Of a stretch of 25,559 bases of DNA, positions 5,749 to 12,159 are shown in pieces. How positions within the stretch are numbered: position 1 is the first letter of the stretch; each line of letters starts with the position of its first letter. The translations under genes and the position numbers were made by a program. Source of the stretch: a virus; IMG/VR virus record IMGVR_UViG_3300006350_000018, positions 1 to 25,559 of that record; one strand, written 5' to 3'. The notes under the pieces were generated by a model. That model saw only the letters and a list, made by a program, of their open reading frames with translations. It made no database searches and was not told where the DNA came from.

Positions 5749-6147
5749 TTATTTGTCGTTTGGAACAATTTTTACAGGAGCTGATTCAATCCTGATAGTT
5801 TGTGCGGGTGCAGTCTCTGATGCCTTAGCAATAAGAAACTCCATATCCTTTTTAGATATGTTAGCACTGCCAGGATCACTATCACCTTTCTTCTTTTTAC
5901 CTCCCGCTTGGACGCCAAAGGTAGCTAAAGTTCCTGTGAAGACCGAAGCTATAAAAGTTGGATCAATTCTCTCTCCTCTCTCGTAGCCTGGTATTTTAAC
6001 GTAGTTCAAAGTTAAAATTCCTGCGGACCACACGAGGACTATCACTCTTATGAGTGTTGCTAGGTATTGCAGTTGCTCTTCTTTATCATCAACTGCTTCT
6101 TTAAGTTTACCTAGAGGACCTTTCGGTTTCTCTTTTACTTCTGCCAT
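5749..6147 (-). CDS. Holin-like membrane protein
   Basis: Encodes 132 residues: a charged N-terminal region (KEKPKG to KEEQ), a first membrane segment at about 29-49, a second hydrophobic stretch at about 64-81 (FIASVFTGTLATFGVQA), a KKKK patch and a polar C-terminal domain. Two short helices followed by a basic cluster resemble class II or III phage holins and related small inner-membrane phage proteins. It is the first gene after a TATAAATA late promoter 20 bases upstream, which fits a lysis role. No endolysin gene is visible nearby, so the name is tentative. It could equally be a membrane-associated virion protein. Confidence 0.6.
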   Translation of the reverse strand: MAEVKEKPKGPLGKLKEAVDDKEEQLQYLATLIRVIVLVWSAGILTLNYVKIPGYERGERIDPTFIASVFTGTLATFGVQAGGKKKKGDSDPGSANISKKDMEFLIAKASETAPAQTIRIESAPVKIVPNDK

Positions 6148-6166
6148 AACACAACGATATCTGCCT

Positions 6167-6174
6167 TATTTATA
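6167..6174 (-). promoter_or_regulatory. Late promoter TATAAATA of the holin-like gene
   Basis: The minus-strand sequence TATAAATA, identical to the T4 late -10 consensus, lies 19 bases before the ATG at 6147, in the 22-base gap after regA. It would let the last three genes of the chain be transcribed late, apart from the regA/gp62 genes upstream. Confidence 0.6.
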
Positions 6175-6601
6175 CAACTGCAGGTGTCGTTTTCTTTTTG
6201 CCTATATTATATTTTGATTCTAATTCCCACTCACCCTTCTCTTTGTACGCCAGCACTTTGATTTGGTTCAATGGTGCAATGTCTGTAATTGTTTCATCGT
6301 TTACAATAGTTATAAGACCCCAATCAGATAACAACTGAGTAATACGATTACGACGTTGTACATCATTCTGAGTTAAGTTTGCTGTCTTACCATCTAAAGC
6401 AAATAATTCTTTAAAGTGTACGATATAGTATCTACCTTGCTTGTGTAGTATATGACAAGATTGATATAACTTCTTTTCTTTACGAGAAGCAACACCTATC
6501 CTAGATAATGTTTCTCTTACTTTTAGAAAGTCGTCTGGTTGAGAAAGTTTCACCTCTACCATACTATCACGAGTCCACTGAACTTCAGCTACTTGGGACA
6601 T
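6170..6601 (-). CDS. regA: RegA translational repressor of early mRNAs
   Basis: RegA binds ribosome sites of early phage mRNAs and blocks their translation, including its own and clamp-loader messages in T4. The segment QPDDFLKVRETLSRIG and the following LYQSCHILHKQGRYYIVHFK match T4 RegA almost position for position, and LLSDWGLITIV and WELESKYNIG also fit. The start chosen is ATG 6601, preceded by a strong GGAGG five bases away; an in-frame GTG at 6613 would add four residues. That gives 143 residues, slightly above T4's 122. It overlaps gp62 by 17 bases, the same gp62-regA order as T4. A CTAAATAAAG sequence inside gp62 could be an extra late promoter. Confidence 0.93.
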   Translation of the reverse strand: MSQVAEVQWTRDSMVEVKLSQPDDFLKVRETLSRIGVASRKEKKLYQSCHILHKQGRYYIVHFKELFALDGKTANLTQNDVQRRNRITQLLSDWGLITIVNDETITDIAPLNQIKVLAYKEKGEWELESKYNIGKKKTTPAVV

Positions 6602-6992
6602 TTTTTCCTCCACGGTTTAATTTCGATTTCAAATGATCAAGTTGATCTTTATTTAGGATTTTAAGGATTGCTTGTGCCTTTTGGGTACTGTAGTTATAGT
6701 ACGTTTTGACTGTCTCCAAGTCCTCTAACTTCACTTTCTTCTCCCAAGGAGAAAAACGCTTTCTTTTCCTAACCGTATTTATATAAAAATCGTACTGAAG
6801 CTTGTTTGGAAGGTCATAATATATGTTCATTTCATTAGCAAGTAACACAGTGTCATAATGAGATGCCATACACTTAGTTACTACCCATGCAGGATATTCC
6901 TTCTCCCAACTAGTATCTTCACTATCCAGTAAGTTCTGCTTTGTCTCGTTGATTGTCTTCAAATAGTCCGATAAGAGATGTTTGTTGTTCAT
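6585..6992 (-). CDS. gp62: Sliding clamp loader small subunit gp62
   Basis: gp62 is the non-ATPase subunit that with four gp44 subunits loads the gp45 clamp for the phage DNA polymerase. This 135-residue protein has the cyanophage gp62 pattern: DTVLLANEMNIYYDLPNKLQ, then QYDFYINTVRKRKRFSPWEKK, then a helical C-terminal part with YYNYSTQKAQAIL. It is shorter than T4 gp62. It directly precedes regA, as in T4. Unusually, gp44 and gp45 are not upstream; instead the gene overlaps dam by 71 bases. Confidence 0.85.
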   Translation of the reverse strand: MNNKHLLSDYLKTINETKQNLLDSEDTSWEKEYPAWVVTKCMASHYDTVLLANEMNIYYDLPNKLQYDFYINTVRKRKRFSPWEKKVKLEDLETVKTYYNYSTQKAQAILKILNKDQLDHLKSKLNRGGKNVPSS

Positions 6993-7788
6993 AATTTAGT
7001 AGGAGAAGTTCTTTTCTTTTCTTTTGATCTTTGGTATATGTACCAGAGGATCTCATAGTATAGGTTAGATCCCAATCTTTTTGATACCAATCAGGAAATC
7101 TATCCTTAATAAACAATTCTGAATTATAAGTTATCATACATTTATTGTCTGAAGCACATGCTTGAGCAGCAAACCATTCATGATCAAATGATTTATGCAT
7201 ATCACCTTTATTACCATACAAGTTATCCTTAATAGCATATGGTGGATCTAGAAATACAAAAGCATTCCTACCATACAACAATTCTTCATAAGATTGATTA
7301 GTAATTCTCCATCCTTGAATCAATTCACTCAATGCAGGAAGTTTATCTATACCTCTGAAGGTAAAGTTTGCTCTAGATGCTTGCTTACTGAAAGAACTGT
7401 TAGCAGTTAGACCACTAAAAGAACATTTGTTTGCCACATAGAAATTAAATCCTGACTCATAGATATCATTGTTTAATTTATCCTTAGCATCATCAAATGC
7501 CATCTTGTGTGCATCGTAACTCTCACCGAGTTCTGTCTTCAATTCCCTTAGATCATCACACAACTGCTGTCCGTGGTCTCTGAGGGTCACCCAGAAGGCA
7601 TACAGAGGGTAATAGAGGTCATTTACCCACACATCTGTATTAGGATAAGTTTGGGTAACGTACAGTGCCATAGAACCGCCCCCTAGGAAAGGTTCTCTAT
7701 AACTTTCTATCTTAGGTAAATGTTGTGATAGAAATTTAATTGCTCTGGACTTTCCACCAGGATATCTTAAAGGTGTGGTGTACTTCAT
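6922..7788 (-). CDS. dam: DNA adenine methylase (Dam type)
   Basis: N6-adenine DNA methyltransferase of the D12/Dam class, expected to use S-adenosylmethionine and probably to methylate GATC. The 288-residue protein has, in order, PLRYPGGKS (6-14), the SAM-binding EPFLGGGS (32-39), and the catalytic DPPY (181-184), matching the T4 and E. coli Dam layout and length. The start overlaps the upstream stop as ATGA, and the last 71 bases overlap gp62, an unusually long overlap. Phage Dam usually protects against host restriction or marks phage DNA. The recognition sequence is inferred from the family. Confidence 0.93.
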   Translation of the reverse strand: MKYTTPLRYPGGKSRAIKFLSQHLPKIESYREPFLGGGSMALYVTQTYPNTDVWVNDLYYPLYAFWVTLRDHGQQLCDDLRELKTELGESYDAHKMAFDDAKDKLNNDIYESGFNFYVANKCSFSGLTANSSFSKQASRANFTFRGIDKLPALSELIQGWRITNQSYEELLYGRNAFVFLDPPYAIKDNLYGNKGDMHKSFDHEWFAAQACASDNKCMITYNSELFIKDRFPDWYQKDWDLTYTMRSSGTYTKDQKKRKELLLLNYEQQTSLIGLFEDNQRDKAELTG

Positions 7789-8054
7789 TTAGATAGGAAT
7801 ACAACTCCATTATCATAGTTACCAAAATCTCCTGATGGGGGAGGAATGATAGGTTGGTATATACCTCTAGGTTGGTAGTCCTCAATTAGTGCTTCTATTG
7901 CTGTATCAAACCATCTATTCATTGACTTTGCCATAGCACGATAAGATGTACCAACATAGATTTGACCTGCAACTACTGCTACAGTTGCTGCACCCCAGAA
8001 TGAATAGTACCATCTGGATTTTACTTGTGCTCTCACACGATCTCGTTTGTTCAT
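7785..8054 (-). CDS. 89-residue membrane protein, unknown
   Basis: Unrecognised. A basic N-terminal region (KRDRVRAQVKSR) precedes one hydrophobic segment at about 17-36 (FWGAATVAVVAGQIYVG), then a soluble part with a PRGIYQPIIPPPSGDFG linker. The topology, with positive residues first, suggests the N terminus stays in the cytoplasm. Both ends overlap neighbours as ATGA, so it is translated as part of the long gp55-led chain. Function unknown. Confidence 0.75.
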   Translation of the reverse strand: MNKRDRVRAQVKSRWYYSFWGAATVAVVAGQIYVGTSYRAMAKSMNRWFDTAIEALIEDYQPRGIYQPIIPPPSGDFGNYDNGVVFLSK

Positions 8055-8650
8055 AATAATAATTTAGATTTAAATTTAGAGCTTGGTCTCATTGAATCAA
8101 TAAGATCATCTAATTTATCTGATAACACATAAGAAAAACCAATAGAAGTTCTGAGGTTATCAGTAAGAGAATTAGGAGAAGATCCATAATGATCCCAATT
8201 AGATGGAACTAATACACCACGATTCGGTATGTATGGAACGTAGTTATATTTATTAGTGTTTGTATTATAGCATACAAACTCACCACCCCACTCTGTATTC
8301 CATTTTAGGTTAGTGAAAAGTACGAATGTCCATACCCAAGGTTGTAAGAAATCCTTATGAAAAGGTGCTACTTGATTTGTAGTTTGTCCATTAACATGGA
8401 TCTTACAAAGTTGGATGGGGTTACGTATGTACTTTTGAATCTTTAACTTGATGTGAATTGCTGCATCATAGAAGGCAATTCTATCATGTTCATATTCAAA
8501 ACCCCAAGATAATTTATTGGAATCTTGATTAACATATTTAGGATTATAGGAATAATTAATTAAAGACCATCCACTAAAAAGTTCATCACGCAATGCAAGG
8601 AAATTCTTTGCGGGTAATACTTCATCATCAAATGAAATACAATCCTTCAT
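8051..8650 (-). CDS. 2-oxoglutarate/Fe(II)-dependent oxygenase
   Basis: Probable 2OG-Fe(II) dioxygenase of the prolyl-4-hydroxylase type, a family very common in cyanophages. The Fe(II) ligands are visible as H98-x-D100 (in PFHKDFLQPW) and H154 (in NWDHYGSSP), and R167 (LRTSIGFSYV) would bind 2-oxoglutarate. The core WTFVLFTN and WGGEFVCYN strands fit the double-stranded beta-helix. The 199-residue length is normal for the family. The substrate is unknown and could be a protein residue, a nucleobase or a metabolite. Start and stop overlap the neighbouring genes (TAATG and ATGA). Confidence 0.82.
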   Translation of the reverse strand: MKDCISFDDEVLPAKNFLALRDELFSGWSLINYSYNPKYVNQDSNKLSWGFEYEHDRIAFYDAAIHIKLKIQKYIRNPIQLCKIHVNGQTTNQVAPFHKDFLQPWVWTFVLFTNLKWNTEWGGEFVCYNTNTNKYNYVPYIPNRGVLVPSNWDHYGSSPNSLTDNLRTSIGFSYVLSDKLDDLIDSMRPSSKFKSKLLL

Positions 8651-8886
8651 TAGTCCTCATGGTCATCCCATTGATCGGTAAGACCTTCATTGTTAAAGAA
8701 TGCTCTGTATATACCAAACCCTGATAGTAATACTAAGATTACTAAGATTGATATACCAAAGGTGATGTTTGGATTTGCATTGTAATGTGGTATGATTGCA
8801 TTACATTTAGTCCATGTACCTGGTAGTGTATACACAGGTGGACAAGAGAGTAATAGATCTCTTATAGCTAACATTTCAGTTCCCAT
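8650..8886 (-). CDS. PsbN-like membrane protein with N-terminal extension
   Basis: The ATG at 8886 overlaps the upstream stop as TAATG; MLAIRD at 8874 is an alternative. The C-terminal half has one membrane helix followed by GFGIYRAF, then LTDQWDDHED at the end. This closely follows PsbN, whose helix is followed by TGFGVYxAFGPPS and ends L-x-DPF(D/E)(D/E)HED. PsbN is a thylakoid protein needed for assembly and repair of photosystem II reaction centres. The phage protein adds about 40 residues in front, including two cysteines, and lacks the GPPSK segment (here FNNEG). The assignment rests on this motif and the phage's other PSII genes (psbA, hli). It is transcribed with gp55, not with psbA. 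Confidence 0.6.
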   Translation of the reverse strand: MGTEMLAIRDLLLSCPPVYTLPGTWTKCNAIIPHYNANPNITFGISILVILVLLSGFGIYRAFFNNEGLTDQWDDHED

Positions 8887-9386
8887 TATTGTACCCAATT
8901 TGGTTTTCTGGATTCGTCACGAAGATAATTAGATGCAACCCAAGGTTTGCTGCTAATGTAATTCTTGTAAGCAGTAAAAGTGTCAATGCTTGTGTCATAT
9001 TTAAACTCATCTGGCATAGCTCTTGTAAATGATGTGGGTGGTGGGCAAGATGGAAACATAATATCAGCACACTCAATAGTATGCTGACAACTATGGACTT
9101 TGTTATATCTATGAGTATACTCTGCACATAGTGCAAGACCATGTTCTATTAACCAATAGAAGTTAGTCTGTGCCCAGATAGTACAAGGATGATTACGAAA
9201 TGCACCTTTGTCTGTTTTGTATGGTTCGCCATTAAGTTTAGGTAATGTGCCAAAACCATGACCCCACTTCTCTGATGCAACAATAGATAACATTTGACAT
9301 GTCTCTAGTGGCATCTTGACAATATGCTTATCAGGTAGCACCTGTGCAGATTTATAGGGTGATGGGTCAGTTACAAAAATATTCAT
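8886..9386 (-). CDS. Conserved phage protein, paralogue A (166 residues)
   Basis: The start at ATG 9386 (MNIFVTDPSP) overlaps the upstream stop as ATGA and matches the start of the paralogue at 10672-11187. Shared blocks are VTDP...KSAQVLPDKHIVKMPLE, TCQMLSIVAS, KTDKGAFRNHPCTIWAQ, HGLAL, EYTHRY and KVHS, and a C-terminal FKYDTSID and KPWVA-NYLRD. Proteins starting MNIFVxDxDP with DKH are widespread in T4-like phages with no function I can name. The order DKH near the start, then HPCT followed by an aromatic-rich helix, loosely resembles T4 endonuclease V, but this is weak. Conserved His, Cys and Trp residues suggest an enzyme or metal site. Confidence 0.82.
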   Translation of the reverse strand: MNIFVTDPSPYKSAQVLPDKHIVKMPLETCQMLSIVASEKWGHGFGTLPKLNGEPYKTDKGAFRNHPCTIWAQTNFYWLIEHGLALCAEYTHRYNKVHSCQHTIECADIMFPSCPPPTSFTRAMPDEFKYDTSIDTFTAYKNYISSKPWVASNYLRDESRKPNWVQ

Positions 9387-9847
9387 TCGGATGCTCGCCA
9401 TTCTTTCCTCATTCTAACATAATCTGCACTTTTGGCAACTATGTCCCGAACCTTCTTAAACACTTTAGCTGATTGAGCATATTTACTCGTTGCATGATCT
9501 GGTTCTTGTGGTAGTATTTCTTTTGTACCTTGTTTGTACTTCCTACCTGTATTGTGATTAGCATAACGTCTTGCTCTAGTAAATCCCATTTCAAGGAACT
9601 TACGACACATATCCATACCAATAAAATCTCTCTGATCACGATAGTCTAAGTACATATCATAAATGTGATTAGATGATTTTACTGCAATCTCTGGTGTCTT
9701 AAATCTCCAATGATTACATATAGTGTTAGTATAAGGGCGAACCAGTAGAACTCCTTGCTCTCCCCTTCCAATACGATAAAGTTTGCGAGTTTCCTCGTCT
9801 GTAAAATCAAGTTCTTTATAGTTGAGGTCATAATCAAATTCTTTCAT
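9383..9847 (-). CDS. DUF4385-type conserved cyanophage protein
   Basis: Encodes 154 residues with the features I associate with DUF4385: an N-terminal FDYDLNYKELDF, then LYRIGRGEQGVLLVRPY, HWRFKTPEIA, and the block FIGMDMCRKFLEMGFTRARRYANH followed by a Lys-rich C-terminal part. It is common in cyanophages and some bacteria and its biochemical role is unknown. Many Arg and Lys residues in the C-terminal half would suit nucleic-acid binding. Both ends overlap neighbours as ATGA. Confidence 0.8.
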   Translation of the reverse strand: MKEFDYDLNYKELDFTDEETRKLYRIGRGEQGVLLVRPYTNTICNHWRFKTPEIAVKSSNHIYDMYLDYRDQRDFIGMDMCRKFLEMGFTRARRYANHNTGRKYKQGTKEILPQEPDHATSKYAQSAKVFKKVRDIVAKSADYVRMRKEWRASE

Positions 9848-10317
9848 TCGCCTATAGTATGGATAACAGGGTTTTCATTCTTTAGTATATCATATAATTT
9901 TTTATCTTCTGCTGAAGACACAGGGATAAACTCTGTCTCAGCATTAAAACCTTCATATCTATGTGCCTGATTGATTACAATAGAACCATTCTCTCCTGAT
10001 GTAGACCTGTGATATGTACCTCTTGGTAAAAATAATGCACCACTCTGTCTTCTTAAATGTATTATATGATAGGGACATTTAAAATCATAGTTCACTATCT
10101 CAAAAGTTCTCTCACCATTAATGACTCTGTTGTAATCATCTTGATAATGATGTATATAAAATTGCTTACCTCCTACACAATCAGGTGGAGGTGAGACAGC
10201 AGCACCTTCATGCACCACAAGATCTGTAGCATTACATTCTTCTACAGATATGTCATAGAAGGTAACATCATCTGTTTCTTTAAACACACGATGCTTTCTA
10301 AAAATTATACTACTCAT
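9844..10317 (-). CDS. Cupin-fold protein
   Basis: Encodes 157 residues with a cupin-like pattern. QFYIHHYQDDYNRVINGE carries a His pair and an acidic/Gly turn, and after further strands ALFLPRGTYHRSTSGENG gives the second motif (P-x-G-x2-H), followed by SIVINQAHRYEG. This suits a single-domain RmlC-like cupin, possibly metal-binding through the His residues. Cupins range from isomerases to dioxygenases and sugar-binding proteins, so the substrate cannot be named. It sits in the small-gene chain between gp55 and dam, overlapping its neighbours by TAATG and ATGA. Confidence 0.65.
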   Translation of the reverse strand: MSSIIFRKHRVFKETDDVTFYDISVEECNATDLVVHEGAAVSPPPDCVGGKQFYIHHYQDDYNRVINGERTFEIVNYDFKCPYHIIHLRRQSGALFLPRGTYHRSTSGENGSIVINQAHRYEGFNAETEFIPVSSAEDKKLYDILKNENPVIHTIGE

Positions 10318-10514
10318 TAAAATCCTTTAGGTTTTTTCTTTGGTTTATCCAATACATGTACAACTGCATCAAATTTTGGTAAATGATTATTATTCCACCA
10401 CCACTCTTGAACCTCGTCATATGATTCTACCACAAAAGATTTGTTTTGACAAACAATTTTATAATGATGACGATCATAAGGTTCGTTACTTGTTTGTCTA
10501 AAAAATTTAGTCAT
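10317..10514 (-). CDS. 65-residue conserved protein, unknown
   Basis: Unrecognised soluble protein beginning MTKFFRQTSNEPYDRHHYKI. A predicted strand-rich core (HYKIVCQNKSFVVESYDEV) is followed by a Trp cluster (EWWWNN) and a basic tail KPKKKPKGF. It has no membrane segment. Both ends overlap neighbouring genes (ATGA with the 54-residue gene, TAATG with the cupin gene), supporting translation as part of the chain. Such small basic proteins may bind nucleic acid or a host protein, but nothing in the sequence fixes this. Confidence 0.72.
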   Translation of the reverse strand: MTKFFRQTSNEPYDRHHYKIVCQNKSFVVESYDEVQEWWWNNNHLPKFDAVVHVLDKPKKKPKGF

Positions 10515-10675
10515 GGTAGTTCTATTTGTCTACACACCAAATACTCTCTGGCAGTTTTACATGAGAACGCTTTGTCTCTGTTGAGTCTTGCCAATAAAAA
10601 AGTTATTGAAATAAGTTGGATTACTATGACAAGTGGTATTCCTACTTTTAATAATGTTTTTGCTTTGTTAGTCAT
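10511..10675 (-). CDS. 54-residue single-span membrane protein
   Basis: ATG at 10675 to TGA at 10511, found by hand translation. The protein begins MTNKAKTLLKVGIPLVIVIQ and has one hydrophobic helix at about 8-28, then a basic region with two cysteines (FSCKTAREYLVC). It overlaps both neighbours as ATGA, filling the gap between paralogue B and the 65-residue gene exactly. Unrecognised. Confidence 0.72.
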   Translation of the reverse strand: MTNKAKTLLKVGIPLVIVIQLISITFLLARLNRDKAFSCKTAREYLVCRQIELP

Positions 10676-11187
10676 ATCCATTCTGGTTTGCGTGATGGGT
10701 CACGAAGATAGTTAGTAGCAACCCAAGGTTTAGATGCAATGTAGCGTTTGTATGCAGTGAAGATGTCAATACTTGTATCGTACTTGAACTCGTCAGGACC
10801 TGCAAATACAAACATGTCAGAATGCTCTCTGATATGTCTGATGTATTGAAATGGAAAAATCTTTTCTGCATGTAGAATAGTAGATTCACAACTATGAACC
10901 TTACCATACCTGTGTGTATACTCTTTACACAATGCTAGACCATGACGTATTAACCACGACCAATTCTGTTGTGCCCAGATAGTACAAGGATGATTGCGGA
11001 ACGCACCCTTGTCTGTTTTGTATGGTGTACCATCTAACTTAGGTAACTCGCCAATACCATGACCCCACTTCTTAGATGCTACGATAGATAACATCTGACA
11101 TGTCTCTAGTGGCATCTTGACAATATGTTTGTCAGGTAATACTTGTGCTGACTTGATAGGATCAGGGTCAGTAACAAAAATGTTCAT
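10672..11187 (-). CDS. Conserved phage protein, paralogue B (171 residues)
   Basis: Paralogue of the gene at 8886-9386 with the same start (MNIFVTDPDPIKSAQVLPDK) and the same series of conserved blocks: HIVKMPLETCQML, KTDKGAFRNHPCTIWAQ, HGLALCKEYTHRYGKVHSCE and FKYDTSID. The least similar part lies at about residues 103-130 (FPFQYIRHIREHSDMF here, a Pro/Ser/Thr-rich stretch in copy A), perhaps a specificity loop. DNA identity between the copies is visibly high, so duplication is fairly recent or maintained by conversion. Four other genes separate the copies. The start overlaps the upstream stop as ATGA. Confidence 0.85.
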   Translation of the reverse strand: MNIFVTDPDPIKSAQVLPDKHIVKMPLETCQMLSIVASKKWGHGIGELPKLDGTPYKTDKGAFRNHPCTIWAQQNWSWLIRHGLALCKEYTHRYGKVHSCESTILHAEKIFPFQYIRHIREHSDMFVFAGPDEFKYDTSIDIFTAYKRYIASKPWVATNYLRDPSRKPEWI

Positions 11188-11291
11188 AATATAATAGGTC
11201 TTGTCTTAATAAAATATGCTGCCCTAATACTAGGATAGCATTCTCTCATCTTTTTGACAACAGCTAATTGTATTTCAATCACAGAGTTCAT
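11184..11291 (-). CDS. 35-residue basic peptide, unknown
   Basis: ATG at 11291 to TGA at 11184 encodes 35 residues beginning MNSVIEIQLAVVKKMRECYP. It overlaps the end of the 52-residue gene by 17 bases and the start of paralogue B as ATGA. It is the weakest of the three small genes that fill 11188-11605, but the end-to-end overlap makes it plausible. No motif recognised. Confidence 0.5.
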   Translation of the reverse strand: MNSVIEIQLAVVKKMRECYPSIRAAYFIKTRPIIL

Positions 11292-11433
11292 CTTTATCGC
11301 TTGTATCATCATATGTAAGAGTGCTTCCTCCATATGTTTTATATGCTTCTAAATCTGAGTAGACCTCAGATTCCAACTCGGCGGTTATGTCTTTGAGTTG
11401 TGTTATAATTTCTTTTAATCTTTCTTTGTTCAT
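11275..11433 (-). CDS. 52-residue acidic helical protein, unknown
   Basis: ATG at 11433 to TGA at 11275. The protein begins MNKERLKEIITQLKDITAEL, a heptad-like amphipathic helix of about 25 residues, and ends in an acidic tail (YDDTSDKDELCD). The start overlaps the upstream stop as ATGA. A short coiled coil with an acidic tail could act as a binding peptide or an anti-factor next to gp55, but nothing proves this. Confidence 0.62.
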   Translation of the reverse strand: MNKERLKEIITQLKDITAELESEVYSDLEAYKTYGGSTLTYDDTSDKDELCD

Positions 11434-11606
11434 CTTCCCTCTCTAGATCTATTTCTTATTGTAATATGATTTCCTTCAATTGCAAACTCTAGATAATCTA
11501 TATGATCCCATCCAAGTTCATCATATAATTGATTTAGTTTATCCATATCGTTCCAAAGATCAGTGGGAGTAGGTTCACCCCAAAATGGATTCTCGTCAGG
11601 ATTCAT
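11430..11606 (-). CDS. 58-residue acidic protein directly after gp55
   Basis: ATG at 11606 to TGA at 11430; the start overlaps the gp55 stop as TAATG. The protein begins MNPDENPFWGEPTPTDLWND, is rich in Asp, Glu and Trp in its first 40 residues, and ends with a basic NRSREGR. No membrane segment is present. Tight coupling to the late sigma factor makes it a candidate partner or modulator of gp55, an inference from position. I do not recognise the family. Confidence 0.68.
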   Translation of the reverse strand: MNPDENPFWGEPTPTDLWNDMDKLNQLYDELGWDHIDYLEFAIEGNHITIRNRSREGR

Positions 11607-12103
11607 TAGCGATTCATCTTGATTTCTATGTTCTCTTTAATACTTCCCATATCAGATGAGGAAGCATTCATTCCTTGCATGTCACCAGTATATGAATCAG
11701 TATGCATTACCTCATCATAACCTGACTTCTCAAGAATCTTATTTTTAATTTCCATTTGCTTTTTCTCTTTCTGAATACGTCTGAGAAAAGCATAGTATAT
11801 AATTTGCGTAAAGTAAGCAAATGGATTGGAGGATTTTTCTGGATTGAAATTATCTATGTATTGTAAACAATTCTCTATACCATCACATATCATATCTTCA
11901 CGAAACATATAGTTTACAAAATTTGGTTTGTATGATAAGTGTGTAGCAATCTTCAAGAAACATTCTCCTATGTAATTAGGAACACGAGGTCTTGCTGCTC
12001 CATCGTCACGTGCCTTTAAGACAGAATTACGATAGACAGTAATTGCTGCTAGAAACTCTTTGTTATTGACATAATATTCTGTCTTCTTTCTCATTCTAGG
12101 CAT
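11606..12103 (-). CDS. gp55: Late-transcription sigma factor gp55
   Basis: gp55 is the phage sigma subunit that binds host RNA polymerase core and recognises the late promoter -10 element. The segment from FREDMICDGIENCLQYIDNF through NPEKSSNPFAYFTQIIYYAF to RIQKEKKQ is sigma region 2 in the form typical of T4-like gp55. The ATG at 12103 (MPRMRKKTEYY) gives 165 residues; T4 gp55 has 185. A TTG frame extending to 12145 runs into the promoter -35 box and is not the start. AAGGA lies eight bases before the ATG. It heads the long overlapping gene chain. UvsW lies nearby as in other cyanomyoviruses. Confidence 0.92.
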   Translation of the reverse strand: MPRMRKKTEYYVNNKEFLAAITVYRNSVLKARDDGAARPRVPNYIGECFLKIATHLSYKPNFVNYMFREDMICDGIENCLQYIDNFNPEKSSNPFAYFTQIIYYAFLRRIQKEKKQMEIKNKILEKSGYDEVMHTDSYTGDMQGMNASSSDMGSIKENIEIKMNR

Positions 12104-12116
12104 TTCTGTTATCCTT

Positions 12117-12145
12117 ATTGTAGGGGAAATGAACACAATTGTCAA
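12117..12145 (-). promoter_or_regulatory. Sigma70-type promoter of gp55
   Basis: On the minus strand TTGACA (12145-12140) and TACAAT (12122-12117) are separated by exactly 17 bases. Transcription should begin near 12110, only about 7 bases before the gp55 ATG at 12103, so the AAGGA ribosome site would be left out of the transcript. The gap 12104-12206 also holds a second minus-strand TTGACA (12192-12187) with a poor -10, and a plus-strand TTGACA at 12153. Confidence 0.75.
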
Positions 12146-12159
12146 GAGGGGGTTGACAA
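12139..12159. repeat. Inverted repeat TTGTCAA/TTGACAA around the gp55 -35 box
   Basis: Arms of seven bases (12139-12145 and 12153-12159) flank GAGGGGG. The left arm contains the minus-strand -35 box of gp55 and the right arm a plus-strand TTGACA. It may be an operator or simply back-to-back -35 elements. Confidence 0.5.

Noticed and set aside
6650-6656. Minus-strand CTAAATA inside gp62 as a regA late promoter
   Set aside because: It encodes Leu-Asn-Lys in gp62 and lies 49 bases from regA, further than the other late promoters; RegA is normally early.
9439-9639. Minus-strand 66-codon frame in the DUF4385 gene
   Set aside because: Shadow frame; the DUF4385 reading has clear family blocks and coupled ends.
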